DNA from: Pelagibius sp. Alg239-R121
Lineage (GTDB): Bacteria; Pseudomonadota; Alphaproteobacteria; Kiloniellales; Kiloniellaceae
Assembly (NCBI RefSeq): GCF_947331435.1
Contig: NZ_CAMZOF010000003.1
Location: 434,001-498,000, forward strand
Direction of reading: 5' to 3'
DNA length: 64,000 nucleotides
Shown: piece by piece, positions 1 to 8,323 of the stretch
How the letters are laid out: every line of letters begins with the position of its first letter
Position numbering within the stretch: the first letter of the stretch is position 1
Notes under the pieces: model-generated
What the model was told of the DNA's origin: nothing
What the model saw: only the letters and a program-made list of their open reading frames with translations
The model's database searches: none
Position numbers and translations under genes: made by a program

Positions 1-673
1 GCCAGTTCCAGGTACCGCCGACACTGTGCAAACTGCGATAGACGATTGCCAATCCGACCAGGGTACCGGCGATCTCGGCAAGTAATGTGGCCACGGCCAC
101 GCCTTCGACACCCCAACCCAGTTCCAGGACAAAAAAGAGATCCAGCAGGATGTTCAGCAGATTGACAGTGATTTGGGTCGCCATCGCAGCCCATGGACGC
201 TGCAATCCAAGCAACCAGCCGGTGATACCGTATTGCAGCAATGTTGCCGGCGCGCTCCATATTCGGATCTCGTAATAGGTTTTCGCGAAGGCCGTGACGT
301 CCTGGCTGGCGTCAATCAGAGGAAATACCAGTGCGGCGATTGGTGCTTGTAGAAGAATCAGGAGGGCGCCGAGGCCGGCACCGAGGGCCAGGGGGCGGAT
401 CAAGGCGGCCCGCAGTTCGATGGCATCGTCGGCGCCAAAGGCCTGGGCGGCGAAGCCCGTCGTGCCCATGCGCAGAAACCCGAAGCCCCAAAGAAGAAAT
501 CCGAAGATGATGGCGCCGACTGCCACACCGCCTATATAGGCGGCGTCCGGCAAGTGCCCCATCACGGCAGTATCCACGGCCCCGAGAAGTGGGGTCGAAA
601 GGTTGGTTACGATGATCGGCCATGCCAGGGCCCAGACTCGAACCGGGGTTTCTGATGCGGTGCTTTTTACCAC
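1..673 (-). CDS. MATE/DinF-family efflux protein (N-terminal part, cut by window edge)
   Basis: Reading the minus strand from a GTG at 673 gives 224 codons without a stop up to the window edge. An AGGA lies about 8 bases before the GTG. The protein opens with TPVRVWALAWPIIVTNLSTP, followed by LLGAVDTAVMGHL and a GFAAQAFGA segment, which is the first-helix pattern of MATE/DinF exporters. Long hydrophobic helices alternate with short loops. MATE proteins are inner-membrane Na+ or H+ antiporters exporting cationic or toxic compounds; the substrate cannot be told. The C-terminal half lies outside the window. It diverges from dgcN. Confidence 0.82.
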   Translation of the reverse strand, partial: MVKSTASETPVRVWALAWPIIVTNLSTPLLGAVDTAVMGHLPDAAYIGGVAVGAIIFGFLLWGFGFLRMGTTGFAAQAFGADDAIELRAALIRPLALGAGLGALLILLQAPIAALVFPLIDASQDVTAFAKTYYEIRIWSAPATLLQYGITGWLLGLQRPWAAMATQITVNLLNILLDLFFVLELGWGVEGVAVATLLAEIAGTLVGLAIVYRSLHSVGGTWNW

Positions 674-920
674 GTTGGGTTCCTGCAGAACTGCGCGCGC
701 CTGCCTTCGAATCGTAAGGTATGGAGTAGAGGCGACGGGGCAGCGGCGATCAGCCCGGTGCGGCGGGATACTATTGATCTTTGTTTATCGCAGCAAGAAA
801 CAGACCCCGGGCTTGCAAAGAGGGGGGTGTTTTCGGCAACATGCCGCGCCTGCGGCCCGCGACGACGTCGCGAGACGCCGACGGGTTTCGTACAACATCG
901 TAACTTGCGGTATCACACAG

Positions 921-1919
921 ATGGACATTCAGCATCCCTATCTCATGTTCCTCGGCGACGCGCCGGACCGGCTTGCCGCCAAGACGGCGCAGGGAGTCGC
1001 TGACTGGCGCCCGGAATGGTGTCTTGGTCAGTTCCGAATGGCTGGGTGCAACGCCGATCTCCAATTGCCGGACATGACCATGGAGCAAGCGGCAGAAGCC
1101 GGGCTCAAGACCGTGATTGTAGGGGTCGCCAATCGGGGTGGCGTGATCTCGGAAGCCTGGATCGAAGTCTTAGTGCAGGCGCTTGAACTGGGTATGGATA
1201 TCGCCTCCGGGCTTCACAGTCGTCTGAGCGAAGTGCCTGCACTGCAGGAAGCGGCTGAACGTCACGGCCGTTCGCTGTTTGATGTTCGTCACCCGCGAGA
1301 GAATTTTTCTGTAGCCTCAGGTAAGAAACGGTCCGGGAAGCGTGTGCTCGCGGTTGGAACAGATTGCTCCGTCGGCAAAATGTACACCACTCTGGCAATG
1401 GAAAAGGAAATGCGGGCGCGGGGCTGGAATGCGGATTTTCGCGCAACCGGTCAGACCGGCATCTTCATTGCAGGCAGCGGCGTTTCGATCGATGCGGTGG
1501 TTGCCGACTTCATCTCGGGTTCCGTGGAATCCATCAGCCCGGAAAACGATCCAGATCATTGGGATTTGATCGAGGGACAGGGCTCCCTGTTTCACGCTTC
1601 CTTTGCCGGCGTCAGCCTTGGTCTGCTGCACGGTGCCCAGGCCGATGCCCTGATCCTGTGCCATGAGCCGACACGCACACATATGCGGGGCTTGCCGGAA
1701 TACCAGTTACCAAGCCTCGAAGATTGTATGGCTGCAAATCTCGCTGCGGCTCATCTGACCAATCCCGACAGTAAATTTGTTGGTATTGCGGTCAATACCT
1801 TCCATATGGCCCCCGATGCAGCAGAGAACTATCTCAAGGAAACCGAAGATCGCCTTGGTTTGCCGGCGGTCGACCCCGTTCGTAATGGTGTCGGGCGGAT
1901 TGTCGATCAATTGAACTGA
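921..1919 (+). CDS. dgcN: D-glutamate N-acetyltransferase DgcN (DUF1611 family)
   Basis: This 332-aa protein belongs to the DUF1611 family. It starts MDIQHPYLMFLGDAPDRLAAKTA and has a P-loop-like GTDCSVGK at residues 146-153 and an EGQGSLFHASFAGVSLGLLHG block. In the described DgcN/DgcA route, DgcN acetylates D-glutamate and DgcA racemises the N-acetyl product, letting bacteria use D-Glu as nutrient. The reading frame is open further upstream, but similarity begins at the ATG at 921; its ribosome binding site is weak. dgcA follows after about 90 bases and murI after that, supporting a D-glutamate role. The function is inferred from family and context. Confidence 0.85.
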   Translation: MDIQHPYLMFLGDAPDRLAAKTAQGVADWRPEWCLGQFRMAGCNADLQLPDMTMEQAAEAGLKTVIVGVANRGGVISEAWIEVLVQALELGMDIASGLHSRLSEVPALQEAAERHGRSLFDVRHPRENFSVASGKKRSGKRVLAVGTDCSVGKMYTTLAMEKEMRARGWNADFRATGQTGIFIAGSGVSIDAVVADFISGSVESISPENDPDHWDLIEGQGSLFHASFAGVSLGLLHGAQADALILCHEPTRTHMRGLPEYQLPSLEDCMAANLAAAHLTNPDSKFVGIAVNTFHMAPDAAENYLKETEDRLGLPAVDPVRNGVGRIVDQLN

Positions 1920-2009
1920 AGCCGCTGGAACGCGATCGCTCCTGGCGGAAACGGTCGGGCACGTGAATCGCCCCGTCACTGAATGAAGTAGAAAAATTGG
2001 GACATAACC

Positions 2010-2996
2010 TTGGATGAAATCCAACTAGGGGTACAGCGCGAGAGCTGGCCCATCGCCGGTAAATTTACGATCTCTCGCGGCAGTAAAACGACCGCCGAGG
2101 TTGTTGTTGTAGAGCTGTCGGCCGGCGGCAAGCAGGGGCGTGGCGAATGCGTGCCGTATGCGCGCTACGGCGAAACGGTCGAAGACGTGATTGAGCAGAT
2201 TGAATCGCAGCGTGCGGATTTGATGTCGGGAATGGATCGTGGGGCGTTGCAAGCGTCACTGCCGCCTGGCGCGGCGCGGAATGCGCTTGACTGCGCGTTC
2301 TGGGATCTTGAGGCAAAAACCGATGGCAAGCGGGTCTGGGAACTGGCGGGGCTGTCTGACCCGGTTCTCGTCAAGACCGTCTATACGCTGTCGCTCGACA
2401 CTGTCGAGAATATGGCGGCTGCCGCGGAACGCAATGCGGACCGGCCACTGCTTAAGCTCAAACTCGCCGGTCCTGACGATTTGGATCGGGTGCGTGCCGT
2501 GCGTGTTGCGGCGCCGGGGGCCAAGATCGTCGTCGATGCCAACGAAGGCTGGACGCTCGAGCAATATGTCGCGTTTGCCCCGGAGCTGGCCGATATCGGC
2601 GTGGCCATGATCGAGCAGCCGCTTCCTGCGGGAGAAGACGCCGGTTTGGCGGACGTCAAACGCCCGGTTCCCGTCTGCGCCGATGAATCCTGTCACGATA
2701 CTGCCACGTTATCGAAGCTTGCAGGCCGCTATGACATGATCAATATAAAGCTCGACAAGACCGGTGGACTGACCGAGGCCTTGCGACTGAAGCAGGCCGC
2801 CCGGGATGCAAATATGGAGATCATGGTCGGCTGCATGATTGCAACGTCGCTGTCCATGGCACCGGCAATAGTGGTGGCGCAGGATGTGGCCGTAGTCGAT
2901 GTCGATGGTCCCTTGCTCCTGGCGAAGGACCGGCCTGATGGTCTGTTTTTCGATGGCAGCCTGGTCTCGCCGCCGCAACCGGCGCTCTGGGGCTAG
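2010..2996 (+). CDS. dgcA: N-acetyl-D-glutamate racemase DgcA (enolase superfamily, dipeptide-epimerase-like)
   Basis: A 328-aa muconate-lactonising/dipeptide-epimerase subgroup member of the enolase superfamily. The catalytic KxK is K149-L-K151. Metal ligands are D176 (VVDANEGW), E202 (IEQPL) and D225 (CADES), and the second catalytic lysine lies in KLDKTGG (247-253). It probably starts at a TTG at 2010; the ATG four bases later is out of frame. Without context it would be called an L-Ala-D/L-Glu epimerase. Directly behind dgcN it is better read as DgcA, interconverting N-acetyl-D- and N-acetyl-L-glutamate. Confidence 0.85.
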   Translation: MDEIQLGVQRESWPIAGKFTISRGSKTTAEVVVVELSAGGKQGRGECVPYARYGETVEDVIEQIESQRADLMSGMDRGALQASLPPGAARNALDCAFWDLEAKTDGKRVWELAGLSDPVLVKTVYTLSLDTVENMAAAAERNADRPLLKLKLAGPDDLDRVRAVRVAAPGAKIVVDANEGWTLEQYVAFAPELADIGVAMIEQPLPAGEDAGLADVKRPVPVCADESCHDTATLSKLAGRYDMINIKLDKTGGLTEALRLKQAARDANMEIMVGCMIATSLSMAPAIVVAQDVAVVDVDGPLLLAKDRPDGLFFDGSLVSPPQPALWG

Positions 2997-3045
2997 GACG
3001 GACTGAACTGCTACCCTTCATGATGGTCCGGGGAGGATCCGCCAA

Positions 3046-3933
3046 GTGATCGGTGTTTTCGATTCCGGAGATGGCGGCCTGACCGTCCTCAAGGCTTTGA
3101 CCGAGCGCTTGCCCGAGCAGAGTTTTCTTTATCTCGGTGATCACGGCAACGCCCCCTACGGAGGACGCGATTCCGAAGACATCTATGAATTGACGGTCGC
3201 CAGCGTTGATTTTCTCTTTTCGCAGGGCTGCCGATTGATACTGCTTGCGTGTAACACGGCGTCCGCCGTGGCTCTGCGCCGCCTGCAGCAGACCTGGCTG
3301 CAGGACCGTGATGCCCAACTCGGCGATCCTGGCCGGCGCGTTCTGGGTGTTCTCGTGCCCATGGTCGAGGCCATTGCAAAGGTCCCCTGGCACAGCGCGA
3401 ATCAACGGCCCCAGCCAAAACCCCGAAGTGCGACTTCAAGTGTTGCAATCTTTGCCACCCGGCGGACGGTGGAGACGGGATCCTTTCCTTTGGAAGTCGG
3501 TTTACGGGCGCCCGATGTCGAGGTGATCCAGCAGGCTTGCCCGGATTTGGTCGCGCGGATAGAAGCCGGCGCGGACCAGGATGAGCTCCATGGGATGGTT
3601 GCGGCCTATGTCGAGGCGGCTTTGGCCAAGATGGCGGGACGTGTGCCAGACACAGCCGTTCTTGGCTGCACGCACTACCCGCATGTGGCATCAGCCTTTG
3701 CTGCGGCTCTGCCGGACGGCGTGGATCTGCTCGACCAGCCCTCCCTGACGGCAGAAAGCCTGGCTGAGTACCTCGTGCGCCATCCCGAATTCGATCAAAA
3801 GGACGACCGAGCGGAGTCTTCGAGCGTGCCGCCGAAGATGCGGTTTCTCACCACTGGCGCTGCCGATCATGCAGGCGCAAAAGCGAGTCTTTTCTTCGGC
3901 CGGCGGGTCACTTTTGAAGCCTGTTCGTTTTAG
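3046..3933 (+). CDS. murI: Glutamate racemase (Asp/Glu racemase family)
   Basis: 295 aa, starting at GTG 3046 with GGGGAGG about 10 bases upstream. The family signatures are complete: GVFDSGDGGL (D6, S7), LACNTAS with catalytic C69, and LGCTHYPH with C208 and H210. MurI interconverts L- and D-glutamate in the cytoplasm, normally to supply D-Glu for peptidoglycan. It sits 50 bases after dgcA on the same strand, so here it may also link D-Glu catabolism to the cell-wall pool. The stretch around residues 118-140 is longer and more polar than usual, but the frame is intact. Confidence 0.85.
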   Translation: MIGVFDSGDGGLTVLKALTERLPEQSFLYLGDHGNAPYGGRDSEDIYELTVASVDFLFSQGCRLILLACNTASAVALRRLQQTWLQDRDAQLGDPGRRVLGVLVPMVEAIAKVPWHSANQRPQPKPRSATSSVAIFATRRTVETGSFPLEVGLRAPDVEVIQQACPDLVARIEAGADQDELHGMVAAYVEAALAKMAGRVPDTAVLGCTHYPHVASAFAAALPDGVDLLDQPSLTAESLAEYLVRHPEFDQKDDRAESSSVPPKMRFLTTGAADHAGAKASLFFGRRVTFEACSF

Positions 3934-4099
3934 TCAAAGCGGATGAGCGCGCCCAGATTCGGAACCATACTTTCCGGACGATGAGAGGCTGACCGTTTCC
4001 CGCTGTTTTAGTGATAAACGCGGATCTGCCTCTACTTCGCATGGTTAAAGGGTAATTCTCGTTCTTACGCGTTTCCGTCACGAACGCCTGCACGCCCGA

Positions 4100-4438
4100 C
4101 TACCGCCTGCGGCGCCGTTGCGATTTGAGCCGCGAGAGCCGTTCCCTTGGGTAGGCTGCGACCTCCGCAAGCAGATCCAACAGCTGCCTTGTGGATGACT
4201 TCGACCCTTCGCCTGAAGCCTCGGCTTCGGTATCATCGTAACGATCCAGCAGGTTTCCTGCGGCGACTGCCGGGTCGTGTTCAGGAGACAGGCTCAAAAG
4301 CCAGGCGAACACCAGTTGCTCGACGGGGGCTGACAGCCTGTCACCCGCGGTAACCGCCGCCGCGATGACAAGCGAAGGGTCGTCAAAATTTGCGTTCGAC
4401 GCGGTTGCCCGTTGGTGGGTAAGAGAAAAATCTGCCAT
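4100..4438 (-). CDS. Uncharacterised 112-aa protein under a cobalamin riboswitch
   Basis: I do not recognise this family. The start is set by an ideal GGGGAGGATT before the ATG at 4438. The protein begins MADFSLTHQRATASN. Its centre (DPSLVIAAAVTAGDRLSAPV, then EQLVFAWLLSLSPEHDPAVAA) looks amphipathic and helical. The middle is acidic and serine-rich, and it ends in a very basic tail, RLSRLKSQRRRRR. There are no cysteines, no membrane segment and no His-rich metal motif, so it is not CbtB or another obvious cobalt transporter. It is the only gene downstream of the riboswitch on this strand. A role linked to B12 status is inferred only from that position. Confidence 0.72.
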   Translation of the reverse strand: MADFSLTHQRATASNANFDDPSLVIAAAVTAGDRLSAPVEQLVFAWLLSLSPEHDPAVAAGNLLDRYDDTEAEASGEGSKSSTRQLLDLLAEVAAYPRERLSRLKSQRRRRR

Positions 4439-4482
4439 ACAATCCTCCCCGGCACACCCCGTCCGGTCAATGGTTGTTCCAG

Positions 4483-4673
4483 GTGTTGGCAGGTCTCCTG
4501 GCTTGCGGATCGTCACGTTTCGCCGGCCTTCCCAGAATAATTCCAGTGGCCTTGGGTGGCGAACGTTCTCCGCTTACAGTTGCGGGGGCAGCTCCGGCTT
4601 GGCTTCTTCAAAGACCTTCAGAAGAAACAGTACCGAATTCCCGTTTTAATCCCCGGTGAAGGGGAACCAACAC
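4483..4673 (-). promoter_or_regulatory. Cobalamin (adenosylcobalamin) riboswitch
   Basis: On the minus strand the B12-box elements appear in the right order: GGTTCC, then AAAACGGGAA, GAGCTGCCCCCGCAACTGTAAG, GGCCACTGG, GGGAAGGCC, and finally CGCAAGCCAGGAGACCTGCC. The outer P1 stem is a perfect 7-bp pairing of GTGTTGG (4667-4673) with CCAACAC (4483-4489). Such elements bind coenzyme B12 and usually repress the downstream gene. The start codon of the 112-aa protein lies 45 bases downstream. The linker contains CCGG-rich complementary stretches next to the Shine-Dalgarno, compatible with translational control. Confidence 0.93.
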
Positions 4674-4733
4674 AGCGAAGGATCAGATTACGCTGCATTG
4701 CACAAATGTCAATCGCCCTTTGAATTCGACTGC

Positions 4734-5423
4734 TCAGCGGTGCCGGAGCAGGTTAAGGCGGCTGGGTGTGGCAAAGTGGTAGGCGCCGTCTTCGAACCGG
4801 GCGGCCGTTATAAAGGCCGTGCGCAGCTTTTCCCCCTCGGCCTCCACGGCGGCGCGGCGCTTCTCGTCGACCGCAATCATACCGTCGCGGCAGGCCTCGA
4901 AGCTGTCGTACCGGAGGGGTGCGGCGTAGGTCAGTTCCCTGTGTTCGGAAACGGCGGGACCTTTGGCGGCGGCGAGAATTGCTTCGTAGGCATAAGCCCG
5001 GACAGAGGTTTCGTCCTCGATGGGGCGCATCATCTCAAAAAAGGCGCCTTCGGCAATGGGCTCGAGGATGTAAATTTCGCCGGCGGGCTTTAAAACCCTC
5101 TGAGCTTCGGCGAGAGCGCCTGGCTGATCGTCCACGGGCACGTGGTGAAGCGAATTGAAAAAAACCACGACATCGAAGGTCGCATCCTCGAAGGGCAGGT
5201 CTTGTCCGACACCCGACCGGTAGTCTTCGTCGGCGACCGGTGCCGCGGCGCGGGCGCGCCCAAGTTGGCCATCCGAACATTCCAGACCTGTTACGCGCGC
5301 ACCTTCGCGGGTCATGAAGCGCACCAGCCCGCCGTCGCCGCAGCCGACGTCCAGAATGCGCTGTCCTTTCAATGGTAGGGTGTCGCGCATGACGGCGGTG
5401 TGTTTTCGGGGTGTGTGTTCCAT
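4734..5423 (-). CDS. Class I SAM-dependent methyltransferase
   Basis: 229 aa with a canonical Rossmann methyltransferase fold. Motif I is ILDVGCGDGG (residues 23-32), the acidic ribose-binding residue is in GLECSDGQLGRA, motif II is FDVVVFFNSLHHVP and motif III is LKPAGEIYILEP. This resembles the UbiE/Methyltransf_11 group. The substrate is not evident. It lies about 60 bases before the cobalamin riboswitch on the same strand, so readthrough into the B12-regulated unit is possible; I see no terminator between them. Confidence 0.85.
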   Translation of the reverse strand: MEHTPRKHTAVMRDTLPLKGQRILDVGCGDGGLVRFMTREGARVTGLECSDGQLGRARAAAPVADEDYRSGVGQDLPFEDATFDVVVFFNSLHHVPVDDQPGALAEAQRVLKPAGEIYILEPIAEGAFFEMMRPIEDETSVRAYAYEAILAAAKGPAVSEHRELTYAAPLRYDSFEACRDGMIAVDEKRRAAVEAEGEKLRTAFITAARFEDGAYHFATPSRLNLLRHR

Positions 5424-5642
5424 GACTCATCCAGATCAAAATTTTACCACCCGGCAATAGCATCTTGACCGGGACAAGCGAAAGTCGAAGCTTCGCTCAA
5501 CAGGAGCGTTTGTCAGTTCTGCACCGACAGATTATCGTTTTGGGTATGCGCTGGCATCGACGGAATTCCGGCGCATCGTGATTGATTTTGCCAGGAATAT
5601 GAACGCACCGGTTACCGTCAGTCTTGTGGGAGAGATCATGAA

Positions 5643-6515
5643 ATGACCCGTCAACCTACGCCGGACTCCGGCGGCAGTTCGGATTGGGCAAGCTGGATTG
5701 GGCGCAGTCAGGAACAGTATGACGTCATCGATGCCGGCCGCGCTACCAGCCTGCAGATGACTCTCGATGATCCCTTTGCACCCCTGCGGGAGGGCGACGC
5801 GCTGCCGCCGCTGTGGCACTGGTCCTATTTCCCGGAACAGACGCGGACCGAAGACCTCGGCCCGGACGGCCTTGCGGTCGGTGCCGGCCTGTTGCCGCCG
5901 ATTGATCTGCCCCGCATCATGTGGGCGGGAAGCCGTGTTTCCTTTCCCGCTCCGCTGTCGATCGGCCGGGAGGCGGTCAGACGCTCGACGATTCTCAGGA
6001 TTACCGAGAAAGAGGGACGTTCAGGGCGCCTGTGTTTCGTGACCCTGCGTCATGAGGTCATTCAGGAAAAGCTGCTCTGCATCGACGAAGAAATGGACGT
6101 CGTTTACCGGGATGCCAGCGACGGGCCTGAAATGCTGCCGCCGGGCCGGCCGGCGCCTCCCGCAACGGACTGGAGCCGGCAGATTGTTCCAAGTCCGGTC
6201 CTGTTGTTCCGCTATTCAGCGCTGACCTGGAATAGCCATCGCATTCACTATGACCGCGACTATGTCACGGCACAGGAAGGCTATCCGGGCCTGATCGTGC
6301 ACGGACCACTCCTGGCAACCCTGATGATCGATCAGGTACGGCGGCAGCGGCCGGCTGCCCGGGTCTCGCGGTTTGCGTTCAGCGCGCTGCGCCCGGTGTT
6401 CGACGCCGGCGCTTTTACCCTCGCTGGAACCCCCACCGGTGATAGCGCTGCGCTCTGGGTCGCTGATTCAAGCGGTTTTCTGGCGATGGATGGGTCGGCG
6501 TCGTTCGACCCTTGA
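5643..6515 (+). CDS. FAS1-like/MaoC-type dehydratase (mesaconyl-C4-CoA or itaconyl-CoA hydratase-like)
   Basis: 290 aa with two hot-dog halves: an N-terminal MaoC-like dehydratase domain (about 20-160) and a C-terminal one (about 185-285) with FRYSALTWNSHRIHYDRDYV and GYPGLIVHGPLLA. This HTD2/NodN-type arrangement is shared with mesaconyl-C4-CoA hydratase and with hydratases of itaconate and branched-chain CoA breakdown. It would add water to an enoyl-CoA in the cytoplasm. No CoA-transferase or lyase partner is adjacent, so the exact substrate stays open. Confidence 0.75.
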   Translation: MTRQPTPDSGGSSDWASWIGRSQEQYDVIDAGRATSLQMTLDDPFAPLREGDALPPLWHWSYFPEQTRTEDLGPDGLAVGAGLLPPIDLPRIMWAGSRVSFPAPLSIGREAVRRSTILRITEKEGRSGRLCFVTLRHEVIQEKLLCIDEEMDVVYRDASDGPEMLPPGRPAPPATDWSRQIVPSPVLLFRYSALTWNSHRIHYDRDYVTAQEGYPGLIVHGPLLATLMIDQVRRQRPAARVSRFAFSALRPVFDAGAFTLAGTPTGDSAALWVADSSGFLAMDGSASFDP

Positions 6516-6637
6516 GCGCAAAAAAAAGATGGATGCGCAGGAGGGCGCACCCATCGGCAAGTTCAGGGAGGTTCGGTAAGACCGGCGAGGCCCGGTGCTC
6601 GGTCCCTGAGGGCGTCAGGGAACTACGGGCTGCTCGA

Positions 6638-6895
6638 TCACTGCAGGTTTAGAATTGCCTTCGCTTGGGTCAGCTTGGCGACACAGTTTTCCTTGTCACC
6701 GGTAGCGGCGTCGATCGCCGCGGCATTGCGCAGTTTTTGCACCTTGACCAGCTCCTCGGTCGCAATGCCCGGGCTGGCGGCCAGGGCGGAATCAACAGCG
6801 CTCAAGTCATCCTCGCACTGTCCGGCCAGCGCACTGCGCGTCGCGGAAGCGCTAAGGGCAATAGATAGAACGAGTGCCAAGCAAAGGGCCTTCAT
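6638..6895 (-). CDS. Small exported protein of unknown function
   Basis: 85 aa from the second of two tandem ATGs (6898 and 6895), chosen because a GGAG lies 7 bases upstream. The N-terminus MKALCLALVLSIALSASATR is a clear signal peptide, probably cut after SALAG. The mature part is about 60 residues and helical, with two cysteines (QCEDD and ENCVAK) that could form a periplasmic disulfide. The pattern resembles small YdgH- or DUF1311-like helical exports, but I cannot assign a family. Confidence 0.65.
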   Translation of the reverse strand: MKALCLALVLSIALSASATRSALAGQCEDDLSAVDSALAASPGIATEELVKVQKLRNAAAIDAATGDKENCVAKLTQAKAILNLQ

Positions 6896-7037
6896 CATTT
6901 GACTCCAACAGTCTGGATGCGGCGCCACACTGCCCGAAAGCCCGGTCGGATTGTTGTGCGAATATCGTGATGGAAAACAGTCAAATCCCGGCTGCGATTG
7001 TGGCCGAAACTTGGCGGTTATCTATCCTGCTCGTTGC

Positions 7038-8204
7038 CTAGAGAGCTGCGACTGCGGCGCAGAGACGCTCGATCTCCTCGTCGGTGTTGTAGTAGTGCAC
7101 GCTGGCCCGCAGGATATCACTCAGACCCCGCCGTTCCATATCGATCCTGGTCGATTTGATCGTCGAATTGGAGACGTTGATGTTCTGGGCACGCAGCGCG
7201 GCCCGGAGCTCGGGCGCCTCCATTCCGTCCTTCGTGAAGGTGACGATGCCGCACTTGCTTGCGCCGATGTCGGTGGTCGTGACGCCCGGTATTTCAACGA
7301 GGGCCGAGCGGAGATTTCCGGCGAGAGAAACCACTCGCTGCTCGATGGCATCGATACCCCAGGAGAGCGCATAGTCGACAGACGCGCCCAGGCCCAGTAC
7401 GGCCGCGTAGTTGAATTCCCAGTTTTCGAAACGCCGCGCGTCGCCGCGCAGTTCGAATTGATCGCGCGCGGTCCAGACGGCGGCATGGTTGTCCAGCATC
7501 GGCGGCTCGATCGTTTTCAGCAGGTCCTTGCGGACATAGAGAAAACCGCTTCCGCGCGGGCCGCGCAGGTACTTTCGGCCGGTCGCCGACAGAAAATCGC
7601 AACCGATCGCTTCCACATCCAGCGTGATCTGACCCGGCGATTGGCAGGCGTCGAGCAGATAGAGAATCCCGTTTGCGCGTGCGACCCTGCCGACTTCGGC
7701 GGCCGGATTTACCAGGCCGCCGTTGGTTGGCACATGGGTGATCGCGATCAGCTTGACCTTCCCATCGATCATGCCCTCCAGCGCCTCGATATCGAGCTGT
7801 CCGCTGGCATCGCTGGGCACGACATCGATGATTGCGCCTTTGTCGCGCGCGACCTTCAGATAGTTGATGTAGTTGCTGGAGTACTCGGCCTCGGTGGTCA
7901 GGATTCTATCTCCGGGCTGAAGATCCACGGCATAGAAGGCCAGACACCAGCCGACCGTCGCATTCTCGACCAGGGCGATTTCCTCGCGGCTGCAGTTCAG
8001 CAGGCGGGCAATGGAATCGTAGCAGGCCTCGACTCTGTCGCCGGCGGCCTCGGCGGCTTCATATCCGCCGATCCTGGCTTCCAACTGCAGATGCCCGATC
8101 TGTGCATCGATGACGGCCTGCGGCATCAGGGCCGCGCCTGCATTGTTGAAATGAACGACTTCGGTACAGCCAGGCGTGTCCGCCCGGGCGCGTGCAATAT
8201 CCAT
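7038..8204 (-). CDS. Class V aminotransferase (cysteine desulfurase/isopenicillin-N-epimerase-like)
   Basis: 388 aa from ATG 8204. The class V fold is shown by HFNNAGAALMP at the N-terminus, PLP-binding D185 in YLLDACQSPGQ and the Schiff-base lysine K211 in SATGRKYLRGPRGSGFLYV. The C-terminus carries RASVHYYNTDEEIERL, the domain that closes the active site. No flexible catalytic-Cys loop as in NifS/IscS is evident and no Fe-S genes are nearby, so a transaminase, lyase or epimerase on a small amino acid is more likely. The frame is open upstream of 8204 but looks non-coding. Confidence 0.85.
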   Translation of the reverse strand: MDIARARADTPGCTEVVHFNNAGAALMPQAVIDAQIGHLQLEARIGGYEAAEAAGDRVEACYDSIARLLNCSREEIALVENATVGWCLAFYAVDLQPGDRILTTEAEYSSNYINYLKVARDKGAIIDVVPSDASGQLDIEALEGMIDGKVKLIAITHVPTNGGLVNPAAEVGRVARANGILYLLDACQSPGQITLDVEAIGCDFLSATGRKYLRGPRGSGFLYVRKDLLKTIEPPMLDNHAAVWTARDQFELRGDARRFENWEFNYAAVLGLGASVDYALSWGIDAIEQRVVSLAGNLRSALVEIPGVTTTDIGASKCGIVTFTKDGMEAPELRAALRAQNINVSNSTIKSTRIDMERRGLSDILRASVHYYNTDEEIERLCAAVAAL

Positions 8205-8323
8205 CACTCTGCTCACTTGCTGACTGCTGTTGCTGTCAGCCGTAATGACATAAATGAGCGTGCCTTTACAGGTTGTTTTTGCCTGTCGGTGCGTTGATTT
8301 CCAAAGGTGAAGATAAGCGCAGA

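Noticed and set aside
603-920. N-terminal extension of DgcN
   Set aside because: The frame is open but the text is Arg/Cys-rich and unlike the family; similarity begins at ATG 921.
3908-4093. Possible small gene downstream of the B12-riboswitch protein
   Set aside because: It overlaps the end of murI on the other strand, has no ribosome binding site and no coding character.
6951-8297. Long plus-strand open frame across the aminotransferase gene
   Set aside because: It is the antisense of a convincing class V aminotransferase with intact PLP motifs; the plus-strand protein has no recognisable domain.
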